From positions 1 through 16,737 of the forward strand of contig JBCCSZ010000165.1 of the NCBI GenBank assembly GCA_039199225.1: DNA of 16,737 nt, in the 5' to 3' direction. A model generated the notes under the pieces. That model saw only the letters and a program-made list of their open reading frames with translations. It was not told where the DNA came from and ran no database searches. Source of the stretch: JBCCSZ01 sp039199225 (GTDB taxonomy: Bacteria > Bacteroidota > Bacteroidia > Chitinophagales > Saprospiraceae). Position 1 is the stretch's first letter; every line of letters starts with the position of its first letter. Position numbers and translations under genes: made by a program. This document shows, piece by piece, positions 6,912 to 15,191 of the stretch.

Positions 6912-7436
6912 ATGGCTAATGCAAACACCCCTCCAAATGTAGTGCCGCAACGAATCGCCCTCATTGCAGCCATTGGTAAGAACTATGTTTTGGGAAAAGA
7001 CAACGAATTGGTCTGGCATCTACCAGCAGATTGGGAGAACTTCAGAAGGGTGACCAAAGACAAGCCCTTTGTGATGGGGCGCACCAGCTACGAATCTTCA
7101 GACATGCTATATTCTGAAGGTCGAAACATCATCCTGACCAGTCGCAATTTGGAAGGACTGCCCGATAATTTTGAGGTCGCCCGCGGCATTCCGGAGGCAT
7201 TGGCTCGCCTGAAAGAGGAGCCAGAGGTATTCATCCTAGGTGGTGGCAAAGTTTATGAGCAAACCATCGATCTGGCCAATTACCTTTATTTAACCCTTGT
7301 ACATCACGACTTTGATGGCGATACCTTCTTCCCAAAGCCACAATGGGATCAATGGTTGTTGGTGAAGTCCGTCTACCAGGCAGTCGACGAACGTCACCAA
7401 TACGATTTTTCACTCAATGAATATCGACGCAAGTAA
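6912..7436 (+). CDS. folA: Dihydrofolate reductase
   Basis: This enzyme reduces 7,8-dihydrofolate to tetrahydrofolate with NADPH, supplying one-carbon carriers for thymidylate and purine synthesis in the cytoplasm. The 174 residues hold the family motifs in order: IALIAAIGKNYVLGKDNELVWHLPAD (about 15-40) with the substrate-binding Trp35 and catalytic acid Asp40, the phosphate-binding VMGRTSYES (54-62), RNIILTSR (71-78), the nucleotide-binding VFILGGGKVYEQ (106-117), and the closing GDTFFP and YDFSLNEYRR strands. The usual LP.D and GGG..Y residues are present. Length is close to the family norm, with about 13 extra N-terminal residues (NANTPPNVVPQ); no ATG lies between 6912 and the catalytic core, so I keep this start. 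Its TAA stop is 8 bp from the stop of the convergent esterase gene, leaving little room for a terminator between them. Confidence 0.96.
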   Translation: MANANTPPNVVPQRIALIAAIGKNYVLGKDNELVWHLPADWENFRRVTKDKPFVMGRTSYESSDMLYSEGRNIILTSRNLEGLPDNFEVARGIPEALARLKEEPEVFILGGGKVYEQTIDLANYLYLTLVHHDFDGDTFFPKPQWDQWLLVKSVYQAVDERHQYDFSLNEYRRK

Positions 7437-7444
7437 GAGGCGCA

Positions 7445-10400
7445 TCACCTAGCCACTACAAAGGGCTTCAACACAGCCTTCTGCCCCTGCCGACGAACCA
7501 GCAAGTAATACATGCCGTCTGTAAGGCCGTCCAGAGAAAGTCGCAATTGGTTGCTTTGATACGCATCGAATGTCTGCACACGCATCAGCTGCCCAAGGGT
7601 GTTGACAACCTCCAACTCAACAGGCGCGCCTGTGGTGAGACCGCTCCACTGTACGTTGAGAAAGTCCCTTGCTGGATTGGGTGCAATTTGCCAATCGGAC
7701 AATAGGTTGGTTTGACTCGTTTTGGCACCACCTCGGGCGGTGGCGGCCGGATTGATGATTAAAGTATATTCTTCGACCTCACCGAAGGAAGGATTCTCAC
7801 AAGCATCTTCCAAATAGCCATCCCGTTGCATGGCAATCCGCATCCGAGTCGGCCCAGTCTGGGCATAATCCTGGATGAATAAAGTTCCATATACATTTCC
7901 TTTTCCAAAAAAGGAGTAAACCAATTCCGTTCCTTGGTCAAAAGTCTCATCCTGGTTGTAATCAATCCAGATGCGCCAGTACTCGTCGTCCGAGGGGTTG
8001 GTTTTGCCGGGCTCCAACTGCAATTGAATTGCCTGACCGATGCTTACTCGGGTACTAATGGCCGTATAATCACCATACTCATCCTGATCGGAGGCATTGT
8101 CAATGGTATTGAATACCACCCGGCTGATCCAGTCATTGGAAGCATTTCCAACCGATGTACAGTAATCGGAAGGACCTCCTCCTCCTGTATTGCCGCCACT
8201 GTTGAGAATGACCACTGAATAATCTTCGACCTCGCCGAATTCAAAAGTTTCGCAGGGACTGGGAAAACTACCATTTTTCATAGCGACCCGCATCCGCGTT
8301 TCCCCTAGGTTGACACCTTCGGGAATGCGAAGAAAGCCATCGACGACACCGATCCCAAAACCTTCAAAGACTTCTTCACCAACATCAAAGAAATCACCAT
8401 CCTGGTTCAGGTCGATCCACACCCGCCAGTATTCTTCGTATGAACGCCAGCCATAGGCCGGTGTCAAGCGTACGTAATGTTCTGACTCTACCTTCATAAA
8501 GGCTCTTTGAGTACTGAAATCGCCGTAGCGCTCCTTGGTGGACCAATTGTCGATACCCGCTATTTGGACTCGGTTGATCCACTGGTTCCATGGTTGGCGG
8601 CCTTCCGCCTGGCAGTAGGAACCATTGCTGCCGCCACCACCGCCTGGCGCCGTGTAGCGCACCCGAAGCTCATTCGACACCAAGTTGCCATTGCCGGCAG
8701 CATCCTGGACAGCATCGGCCAATAGGCGAACCAGCACCTCGCCATCCGTCGCTGGCGTAATCGTCAAGCTAAAGCTTTGACCATTGCCCACCAGATCGCT
8801 GGCCGTTCCATTGTCCACTGTAAAATCAGCTATTTCCAACCCATCAATTCCTTCCGTAAAAGATATATTGACCACGAAAGCGTCATCCACTGCATCAGCT
8901 CCTGTGGAAAGCGTAGCCCTCGGAGGGGTCTGGTCGACGCCGCCACCGCCGCCACTGCCATTGTCCGACCGCAACACCACCACCGCCTCATCATCCTCAG
9001 CAGGCACTTTGGTGGCATTGTTGCCTGGGCTAGAATCTTTGTCTTCTTCAGCCACCGACAACACCTGCGCAAAGGCCGTTGCCTCTATCACGTCGGCAAA
9101 TCCGTACAAGTTGAGTTGCATCGTTGCACTTCCACCTGCCGGTAAGCTACTGAGTACCCATTCGCCTGTCCAACCGGCATAAGAGCCACTGCTGGTTGTT
9201 ACACTGACGAAAGCCTGACCTTCCACCACTGGAAAATCCACTACAACTTCCGTTGCATCCACAGTACTATTGTTTTCGATGGTCAATGTGTAAATGATGT
9301 TTTCAAACACTTTGTAGGCATCCCGATCCGCTTCCAAGTTCAAAGACAGATCAATTTTGTCATCACCAACTGTCGGAATCTTATAGGTCAATGTCAATAC
9401 ATTCGAAGCTTTACTGGGATTTCCAGCCAGATCGGTCAATGTACCGCCAGGTATTTCGATCGTCAGCGCTCCCTCCGATTCAGGTGTCACGGTGAAGGTG
9501 TAGGCTTGGCCATTACCACTCAATCCTGCCAATGTACCATTATCGACTGCTACATCCGCCAACTCAAAACCTTCGATGGCTTCGCTGAAGCGGACAGAGA
9601 CCTCAAAGGGTCCTTCTACAACCAATTCGTCCGTCGCCAAGGTTACTTCAGGCGGCGTCACATCTCCCGTTCCACTCCCAACCGTAACCGTAACATGGTC
9701 GACGATGGTAAAATATTTAGCTTCATTATCCAGCTTTGCATAATCGTTGCCTGTCAGGCGGAGGATGTAAGTACCAGACTCGCTGAAAGTCGCCGTTGTG
9801 TTGCGTTTATTGGGATTGGAGAAAGTCACGTCGCCAGGACCAGAGACTTTTTCCCAGATGATTTCAGCATCAACAATGGGTTGATCGTTGAGGTTGACAA
9901 TCCCCTCTAGTCCAATAGAATTGCTGCTGGTACTGACATTATCTGGCCCGGCATCGGCCAAGTAGCCTGTAGAGGTGATGACGACGCCACTGGGCAAGGT
10001 GCGAGTAGATTCAAAAATTCGACGGAAAAAGTCAAAGCGACCATTCCAATACTCGCCAGGGTGGGTATGCTCCAACTCCCGGGCGTGCAACAGTACCTTG
10101 CTGCCAAGCATTTGGTTGTAAGCCGCGAGGGTCGTAGCAGGAGGGCAAACATTGTCCCTGTAGCCAATAGTATGGAAAGAAGGCCCTTTGTATCTACGAG
10201 CAAAGTAGGTAGCATCGTAGTATTTGCTGGCTTCTACGATTTTATCGAGGTTTTGAATACTGCCATCGAAAAGGCGATTGCGAAATAGGTAAAACGGATA
10301 GGCAGAAGCTTCATCGTATTTGAGGCCCGCATGGTTGCACATGGCCGCATTGCTTTGGACCATCAGTTTGACCCGCTGGTCGATACCAGAGACCATCAAG

Positions 10401-11224
10401 GAAAGGCCACCTCCCTGGCTGACACCAACCACTCCGAGGTTTTCGCCATCGAATTGTGGCATGGAGAAGAGGTAGTCGATGGAGCGAATGGCTCCCAGGA
10501 TAGCCTGTTTGTAATAATTGCCCTCGCGATCTGTAATGTCGTCCGGCAAGTAGCCATTGGGGTCGGCCTGGTCCGGGGCTGCATTGTGTATGCTGATGGA
10601 CATGGCGATCACATTTGCCAATTCTGCCATAAAAACTTCTGGTACAGAGATATTAGGGATGTTGCCAGCGGAGGGTAGGGTCAGGATTGCGGGAAAGGGG
10701 CCGGCGCCATCGGGAATGGTGACATACCCGTAGACACGCCGATCGTCGATGTTTGCCAAGTCGACGCGATAGGTGGTCGATTGGGCAGAACGAGTGTGGA
10801 GTTGCACATTGGCATCCATAGGAATGGCGTCGAGTTTGGCTTTTTGGGCGTCCCAAAATTCGTCAAAGTCTTCTGGCTCTTCTTCCGGTGCATCGATGTC
10901 GTAAATGGAAAAGCCCGCTCCAGCCTCAGCGACCTGCCCCGATTGCTCGATCTTGCAAACAACAAAGCCAGGTTTGGAATCGGTAAAGGGGATGCGCGTT
11001 ACCTGTCCGGGCGCCAACTGAATGGTTCCACTTTTGATAACGGCAGCACGGGTGTCATAACGAATCTCGTAAGTCGCTTGACCTGGACTGCTAGAGCGCA
11101 CTTCAAAAAACATGGGTTCATTTGCCTGATAAACGGCCTGTGGTTGATTTGTCACCACGGTTAACTGCGCCAATAAGGAGGTGCTGAACAGCAGAAATAG
11201 GGGAAACAATAAGGAAGATTTCAT
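7445..11224 (-). CDS. Secreted multidomain esterase, CE7 (acetyl xylan esterase)-like, with T9SS sorting domain
   Basis: The 1259 residues start with a signal peptide (LLFPLFLLFSTSLLAQ, cut near 20). A beta-rich segment leads to an alpha/beta-hydrolase of the AXE1/CE7 type (about 110-405). FDEFWDAQKAKLDAIP, RVYGYVTIPDGAGPFPAIL, the nucleophile motif GVSQGGG (Ser269), GYRDNVCPPATTLAAYN (Asp357) and an EHTHPGEYW segment (His386 or His388) support a Ser-Asp-His triad. CE7 enzymes deacetylate oligosaccharides; the substrate here is unproven, and the RGQ motif is not visible. Next come a PKD/REJ-like domain (about 420-515), two Ig-like modules (about 522-615 and 765-858, both with 'VDNGT') flanking a DUF11-like region (about 622-712), two GEVED domains (870-1006, 1020-1157) and a T9SS tail (about 1178-1259, APNPARDFLNVQW ... 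GMYYLLVRR). Poly-Gly linkers separate the modules. It is convergent with folA and probably secreted to the surface or medium. Confidence 0.9.
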   Translation of the reverse strand: MKSSLLFPLFLLFSTSLLAQLTVVTNQPQAVYQANEPMFFEVRSSSPGQATYEIRYDTRAAVIKSGTIQLAPGQVTRIPFTDSKPGFVVCKIEQSGQVAEAGAGFSIYDIDAPEEEPEDFDEFWDAQKAKLDAIPMDANVQLHTRSAQSTTYRVDLANIDDRRVYGYVTIPDGAGPFPAILTLPSAGNIPNISVPEVFMAELANVIAMSISIHNAAPDQADPNGYLPDDITDREGNYYKQAILGAIRSIDYLFSMPQFDGENLGVVGVSQGGGLSLMVSGIDQRVKLMVQSNAAMCNHAGLKYDEASAYPFYLFRNRLFDGSIQNLDKIVEASKYYDATYFARRYKGPSFHTIGYRDNVCPPATTLAAYNQMLGSKVLLHARELEHTHPGEYWNGRFDFFRRIFESTRTLPSGVVITSTGYLADAGPDNVSTSSNSIGLEGIVNLNDQPIVDAEIIWEKVSGPGDVTFSNPNKRNTTATFSESGTYILRLTGNDYAKLDNEAKYFTIVDHVTVTVGSGTGDVTPPEVTLATDELVVEGPFEVSVRFSEAIEGFELADVAVDNGTLAGLSGNGQAYTFTVTPESEGALTIEIPGGTLTDLAGNPSKASNVLTLTYKIPTVGDDKIDLSLNLEADRDAYKVFENIIYTLTIENNSTVDATEVVVDFPVVEGQAFVSVTTSSGSYAGWTGEWVLSSLPAGGSATMQLNLYGFADVIEATAFAQVLSVAEEDKDSSPGNNATKVPAEDDEAVVVLRSDNGSGGGGGVDQTPPRATLSTGADAVDDAFVVNISFTEGIDGLEIADFTVDNGTASDLVGNGQSFSLTITPATDGEVLVRLLADAVQDAAGNGNLVSNELRVRYTAPGGGGGSNGSYCQAEGRQPWNQWINRVQIAGIDNWSTKERYGDFSTQRAFMKVESEHYVRLTPAYGWRSYEEYWRVWIDLNQDGDFFDVGEEVFEGFGIGVVDGFLRIPEGVNLGETRMRVAMKNGSFPSPCETFEFGEVEDYSVVILNSGGNTGGGGPSDYCTSVGNASNDWISRVVFNTIDNASDQDEYGDYTAISTRVSIGQAIQLQLEPGKTNPSDDEYWRIWIDYNQDETFDQGTELVYSFFGKGNVYGTLFIQDYAQTGPTRMRIAMQRDGYLEDACENPSFGEVEEYTLIINPAATARGGAKTSQTNLLSDWQIAPNPARDFLNVQWSGLTTGAPVELEVVNTLGQLMRVQTFDAYQSNQLRLSLDGLTDGMYYLLVRRQGQKAVLKPFVVAR
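7754..8617 (-). repeat. Two tandem GEVED domains within the esterase
   Basis: Two homologous segments of about 137 residues each are separated by a Gly-rich linker. Both start with SYC or DYC, carry 'NRV...' or 'SRVV..TIDN', then 'YGD(F/Y)(S/T)', 'EYWR(V/I)WID(L/Y)NQD', 'TRMR(V/I)AM' and end in C-E-...FGEVE(D/E)Y. The GEVED family name comes from this ending. The copies have diverged clearly, so this is not a recent duplication. Confidence 0.85.
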
Positions 11225-11808
11225 GGCTGCGAATAGAGGTTGTGATTGTGGCTAAATATTTACCGGAGGCGAAGCTGTCCGCTGGGTAAGCCCAGAACAT
11301 ACAATAGTCAGATATGGATCAGATCGCGACGGAATATAATACATTGATTGCTTACACGTAGGCTGCTTCCCCATTTGAGTAAGGAAAACATCTCTTGCAA
11401 GACAGTTCTTTAAAATCAGTTTTAGGACTTTTAAATTTTCTGGTGTAGGGGAATCGCTTGGAGCTTGGGCGAGTAGGCTATTTTCTCAGTAGTACGCTTT
11501 TGCTCCTAATTTTAAAAACGACAGATGACAACACGAAAATAAGTGCTTTTTGCTTTTTGACCCAACTAAACGACAGAAAATTAGTCGATACAGGGAATTT
11601 TATGGCGAGAAAATAGGAAGTAAATGAAGAACCTGTCAGTCTCCACTCTATCATCAGACATCTATTTGTAAGAGTGCGGAACATCTATGGTGGTAAAAAG
11701 TCACCTAGGCCATCCGTAAAAAGTTATTTCAAACAACCTCAAGACTTTGCTGTTGATAGTTTATCCACAATCTCTAATCATCCGATCTCAGGTTAAAAAC
11801 TATGTGCT
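11225..11808. other. 584-bp intergenic gap between divergent genes, no gene seen
   Basis: This AT-richer stretch separates the divergent esterase (start 11224) and YwqK-type genes (start 11809). Short open frames here lack recognisable composition or domains. Small signals are a CTGGG/CCCAG hairpin (11282-11295), two GTAAAAAGT direct repeats (11693-11701 and 11716-11724) and one perfect consensus DnaA box TTATCCACA (11761-11769). Both promoters should be here but I cannot place them with confidence. Confidence 0.45.
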
Positions 11809-12420
11809 ATGGCTATTCGTCGGCTTGGACTTGCTAGTATCCTCATTTTCGTCGGTTTATTTGTCAACGCTCAAGATACCATCTTAACTCAGTACCCGAA
11901 TACGCAGCAACGTTGGGAAAAAATATTTCTCTCTGACCAGAAAATAGCTGAAAATATCTATCACGAGAATGGCACTGCCTGGATGACCGTGAAGTACGAC
12001 AAAGATCAAGCTGAGCAATGGAAATGGTTCTACCCAGATGGTCAGCCATTTTTCGAAGCTACCATCATTGAGGACAAACTGCAGGGAAGTTACCGCATTT
12101 GGTATGAAAACGGGCAACTGGCTGAGCAACTCAACTTTATCGATCATCTGGAAAATGGGCCTGCTACCTTCTTTCATCCCAATGGTCAACTAGCTATGAG
12201 CGGACAGTACGTCAAGGGAAAAATGGTGGGCGACTGGCAATTTTTTGCGCAAGATGGATGCCCTCCTGAAGGTGAGTGGCAATGGCAATTTGCTGCCCTG
12301 CCTGAGTTTACGCGCATGAGCGGATTACTAAAAGATGGGGTACCAATTGGTAAATGGATTTACCGCACAACTGCCACCTCAAAGAATGGTAAACAGAAAG
12401 CGTTGGAGTGGAGCCGATAA
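11809..12420 (+). CDS. Exported MORN/YwqK-type repeat protein
   Basis: This 203-residue protein has a signal peptide (IRRLGLASILIFVGLFVNAQ, cut near residue 21) followed by four contiguous 24-residue repeats at about 51-74, 75-98, 99-122 and 123-146, each with the pattern 'Y..(N/D)G......Y..(D/G).....W..(F/W)' (YHENGTAWM, YPDGQPFFE, YENGQLAEQ, HPNGQLAMS), then a looser copy (147-185). This is the MORN_2/YwqK pattern, found in many Bacteroidota exported proteins of unknown role. The name 'YwqK antitoxin' used for relatives comes from a Bacillus gene and should not be read as a function here. No enzymatic motif is seen. ATG 11809 directly precedes the basic signal peptide start, and the TAA is at 12418-12420. 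It is convergent with the BatA-type gene; the stops are 44 bp apart with no clear terminator hairpin. Confidence 0.85.
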   Translation: MAIRRLGLASILIFVGLFVNAQDTILTQYPNTQQRWEKIFLSDQKIAENIYHENGTAWMTVKYDKDQAEQWKWFYPDGQPFFEATIIEDKLQGSYRIWYENGQLAEQLNFIDHLENGPATFFHPNGQLAMSGQYVKGKMVGDWQFFAQDGCPPEGEWQWQFAALPEFTRMSGLLKDGVPIGKWIYRTTATSKNGKQKALEWSR

Positions 12421-12464
12421 AAAATGAGCAACACCAGTGCCGCGATGGCTTCCGTTTTCCAGCA

Positions 12465-14495
12465 TCAAGCCTTCCAAAACCGCAAGACCAGTCCTTCCAG
12501 TCCAAGGAAAATCAGGGCCAATATCAAGCACCAACGCCACAGGACAACCCCCTGGCTGCGCTCACCGATCACCGGGGTTAGGTCGGCACCGGAGGAAGCA
12601 TCGATCAATTTGACCAAGCCACCAACCTGCGTGGCCAAGTCCGACTGATTCAAATAGCCCAGTTCGGATTCCTTGCGGTCGTAGTTGAAAGCGAATTTAG
12701 AAAGGGGTTCTTCTGGGTTGAGGAAAAGATCGTAAAAGCCTGCCTCCCGAATCTGATTGTTGACACCCAAAACGACCTTCGAGCCGATGATTTGTTGCTG
12801 AGGAATGAACTCCTCTTGACTGCCTTTCATTTTGTAGACCAATTCCGAGCCTGTGAGGCGATTGTCTGATTCCAGGTAATCATCTGCCCCGATGGTGTAG
12901 GCAATGTCGCGTTTGCGAGCGGTTGAAATCGCCATTTTATACAACATAGGGATAAAAATCTCGCCATTGCGCACCAGGTCGTTGTACTCCTCGCCCAGCG
13001 GTGCCGAGCAGAGGTAAAAGTTACCTTGGCCCCTGCGGTATTTTCCGATAAAGGTGCTGCCATCCCGGTAGGTCAACAGGCGCTCCTCTCCTCGTCCACC
13101 AAAGTTGGTGAGCTTAAAATTGCCTTGAGTGACGGGCAGCTTGAGGTTCGCACTTCGGTTTTCAAAGACATCATTGAAGACAAATTCATCGGTATTGATG
13201 CCAGAAACCTCCCGCTCCGTTTTGTCGAAGGCTTGCAATTCATTGGCCTGAAAGACATTGAGGAAGTTTTTATAAGCACCAATATTGGCATTGTAAGGGG
13301 GGAAAACCAGTAGGTTACCACCATTTTTGACGTATTGATTCAATTCCGAAGCCAAACCCGTCGACAGATTCTCCAAACCATACGAGATGATCAAATCATA
13401 ATCCGGAAAGCTGGAATAATCGAGGTTGCGACTCAGTTGGTTGACCAGCTTGAAATACTCCAAACCCGAAAAGGACGCATTGAGGTATTTGTTGGCATTG
13501 GATTGATTGATCACCAACATATTGATTTGCTCGTCCACATAAAAGGTAAAAAAGTACTTATCATCAAACTGAACGGGATAATCTGTGATGTTCAACTCGG
13601 CTTCGTGCCAACCCGTGCGCTGGATGGTGATGTTGACACTGTCGGTGATGGAGCTGCCGGCTGGAATCGACAAAGTACCAACGGGCTTTACCTGCCCCTC
13701 GTGCCGCAAAGACAAGCGGATGTTTTCAGCGTCCTTGTTGCTGTGGTTCCGCACGCGAATGATGAGGGTATTCGTCTGATTGATCATTTGTACAGGCGCA
13801 TCAAACCAGCAAGAATCGATGCTGATGTTTTGCTCCTGCACCGATTGTAGGGGAACAAAGCTCAGGTCAACAGTCGAGTCCTGGTAATTTTTTATGTCCG
13901 TAATATTTTTTTGGAAATCAGAGATGACATAAGCCGATCTGTTGTCGGTACGCGAAGTATTGAGCGCCTGCTTTTGGCGGGTCACGATTTTCGACATTTC
14001 CTTCACCGCCGGAGTCACGCGAATTTCCTCCAACAAACTCAAGGCATCCTCCTTGCCAACCAAGCGTTGGTGGCGTCCTTCAAAGTCATTGGTCAGAATC
14101 TGGAATTGATCCTCTACCCCATAGGCTTCAACGATTTCCCGCGCCTTTTGACGGGCTTTCTCAATCAGCGGCACATCTTCACTCAACGAACTCATACTGA
14201 AAGAGTTGTCAACAAAGATACTCACTGCCTTAGCACCCTTTTTAACCTCTGTATCTTGTGGAATAAAGGGCTGTGCAAAAGCAAATACCAAGGCAGCAAT
14301 GGCCAACATGCGCAAGGTCAGTACCAGTAAGTTACGGACCTTACGTCTCGCGCTCGTTTCCTCCTTCACCTCTTTGAGAAAACGAACATTGGTGAAATAA
14401 ACCTTCCGAAATCGTCTGAAGTAGAAAAGGTGTATGATGACCGGTATTGCCAGAGCCAATAATGCCCATAGGAATGTCGGATATAAAAATTGCAT
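12465..14495 (-). CDS. BatA-domain/VWA-like membrane protein
   Basis: This 676-residue inner-membrane protein begins with the N-terminal BatA (aerotolerance-regulator) module: two helices (about 6-24 and 55-78) flanking a basic loop (RRFRKVYFTNVRFLKEV). A von Willebrand factor A-like domain follows (about 85-215), beginning VSIFVDNSFSM with an intact DxSxS metal-binding motif (Asp96, Ser98, Ser100). Its later strand SAYVISDF is also typical. A CARDB-like beta domain (about 235-305) and a Rossmann/amidotransferase-like region come next (about 322-410, INMLVINQ, LIISYGLENLS, YVKNGGNLLVFPP). A C-terminal helix (about 651-670) anchors the end. The arrangement matches Bacteroidota proteins of the BatA type; the original aerotolerance role is not generally proven, and no moxR, batB or batD neighbour is visible. 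The gene has a promoter candidate 48 bp upstream and likely forms its own unit downstream of the large repeat protein. Confidence 0.88.
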   Translation of the reverse strand: MQFLYPTFLWALLALAIPVIIHLFYFRRFRKVYFTNVRFLKEVKEETSARRKVRNLLVLTLRMLAIAALVFAFAQPFIPQDTEVKKGAKAVSIFVDNSFSMSSLSEDVPLIEKARQKAREIVEAYGVEDQFQILTNDFEGRHQRLVGKEDALSLLEEIRVTPAVKEMSKIVTRQKQALNTSRTDNRSAYVISDFQKNITDIKNYQDSTVDLSFVPLQSVQEQNISIDSCWFDAPVQMINQTNTLIIRVRNHSNKDAENIRLSLRHEGQVKPVGTLSIPAGSSITDSVNITIQRTGWHEAELNITDYPVQFDDKYFFTFYVDEQINMLVINQSNANKYLNASFSGLEYFKLVNQLSRNLDYSSFPDYDLIISYGLENLSTGLASELNQYVKNGGNLLVFPPYNANIGAYKNFLNVFQANELQAFDKTEREVSGINTDEFVFNDVFENRSANLKLPVTQGNFKLTNFGGRGEERLLTYRDGSTFIGKYRRGQGNFYLCSAPLGEEYNDLVRNGEIFIPMLYKMAISTARKRDIAYTIGADDYLESDNRLTGSELVYKMKGSQEEFIPQQQIIGSKVVLGVNNQIREAGFYDLFLNPEEPLSKFAFNYDRKESELGYLNQSDLATQVGGLVKLIDASSGADLTPVIGERSQGVVLWRWCLILALIFLGLEGLVLRFWKA

Positions 14496-14542
14496 AGGGT
14501 TCCAGCTGTATTTAGATGATCGAGTTTTTGGTTCCGATACCG

Positions 14543-14574
14543 CAAAGATACCCGAAACAGACCTTATTTACGAA
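14543..14574 (-). promoter_or_regulatory. Bacteroidota-type promoter candidate for the BatA-type gene
   Basis: On the minus strand TATCTTTG (14550-14543) is an exact match to the Bacteroidota -7 consensus TAnnTTTG. Exactly 20 bp upstream is TTCG (14574-14571), one mismatch from the -33 TTTG. The predicted transcription start leaves a leader of about 40 nt before ATG 14495. The spacing and exact -7 match support it; no experiment does. Confidence 0.5.
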
Positions 14575-14744
14575 CTTGTCACAAAAACGTTGTCGCAATC
14601 CCAATTGTGATCGATTCAAAACAAGGCTTTTAGAACGGCTATTACCGCTCCCCAAACACTTTTTCTGCCTGCTCGCAAGCAGGATCACATCTTGGTTTAT
14701 TGTAATACGCTTAAATGCCAGAATTGTTATCTAAACAGGCGAGA

Positions 14745-15191
14745 TTAGCGCACCAAGGCAACATCTCCAGAAAAAACCGAGCGATAACCATCGATGAATT
14801 CAACTTCGGCCATGTACACAAAGACATTTGGATCGAGCAATTGGCTTTTGAAAAATCCATCCCAACCGGCAGCTGGATCGTTGGGTTGGAAGTTGTAGAT
14901 TTCGTAGATCAAGGCGCCCCAGCGGTCAAAAATACGCAGGTAGCGAATGCTGGATACATCCCGCCCTGCCTGGGGATAAAATCGCTCGTTGAGCCCATCG
15001 CCATTGGGCGTAAAGACGTTGGGAAAATAGACTTCCCGCTCCTTGATCAGGCGGATTTGCAGTTCATCTGCCGCCTGGCAGCCGTTGCCATCTGTTATCT
15101 CGACCGCATAGGTGGAGCTGACCAAAGGCAGAAGTTCCAATTCCGGGCAGTTGTCGCAGTTGGTCCCCTGCCAGGCAATGGAGTCGATTTG
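14745..15191 (-). pseudogene. Cut-off 3' part of the surface protein: CHU_C/gliding-motility C-terminal domain
   Basis: Directly after the in-frame TAA at 15192-15194 the same frame runs open for 148 codons to TAA at 14745-14747. It begins QIDSIAWQGTNCDNCPEL, then STYAVEITDGNGC, and continues with a clear CHU_C-type domain: YFPNVFTPNGDGLNERFYP (from about 15029), LRIFDRWGALIYE, AAGWDGFFK and VFVYMAEVEFIDG. In T9SS-using bacteria this domain is the type B-like secretion signal at the extreme C-terminus of large adhesins. It has no ATG start and no signal peptide, and its only near start is TTG at 15140, so it would not be made as a useful separate protein. The last 131 residues fit the family end to end, with no sign of frame decay, which suggests a very recent event or a base-call error. 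Together with the upstream frame it forms one gene. Confidence 0.8.

Noticed and set aside
11478..11684. Minus-strand 68-codon frame in the large intergenic gap as a small gene
   Set aside because: No recognisable motif, no promoter and no neighbour support; the composition is that of AT-rich noncoding DNA.
11761..11769. Perfect DnaA box TTATCCACA in the 584-bp intergenic gap, possible replication origin
   Set aside because: Only one box is visible, with no cluster, no clear AT-rich unwinding element and no dnaA, dnaN or parAB neighbours. A 9-mer can occur by chance.
11809..12420. YwqK-type protein as the antitoxin of a toxin-antitoxin pair
   Set aside because: It has a signal peptide, and no toxin-like gene is adjacent; the family name alone is no evidence.
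14668..14683. CCTGCT-CGCA-AGCAGG hairpin after the surface protein as a terminator
   Set aside because: On the minus strand, the direction of transcription here, the stem is followed by CAGAAAAAG with no U-tract; the T-run is on the wrong side.
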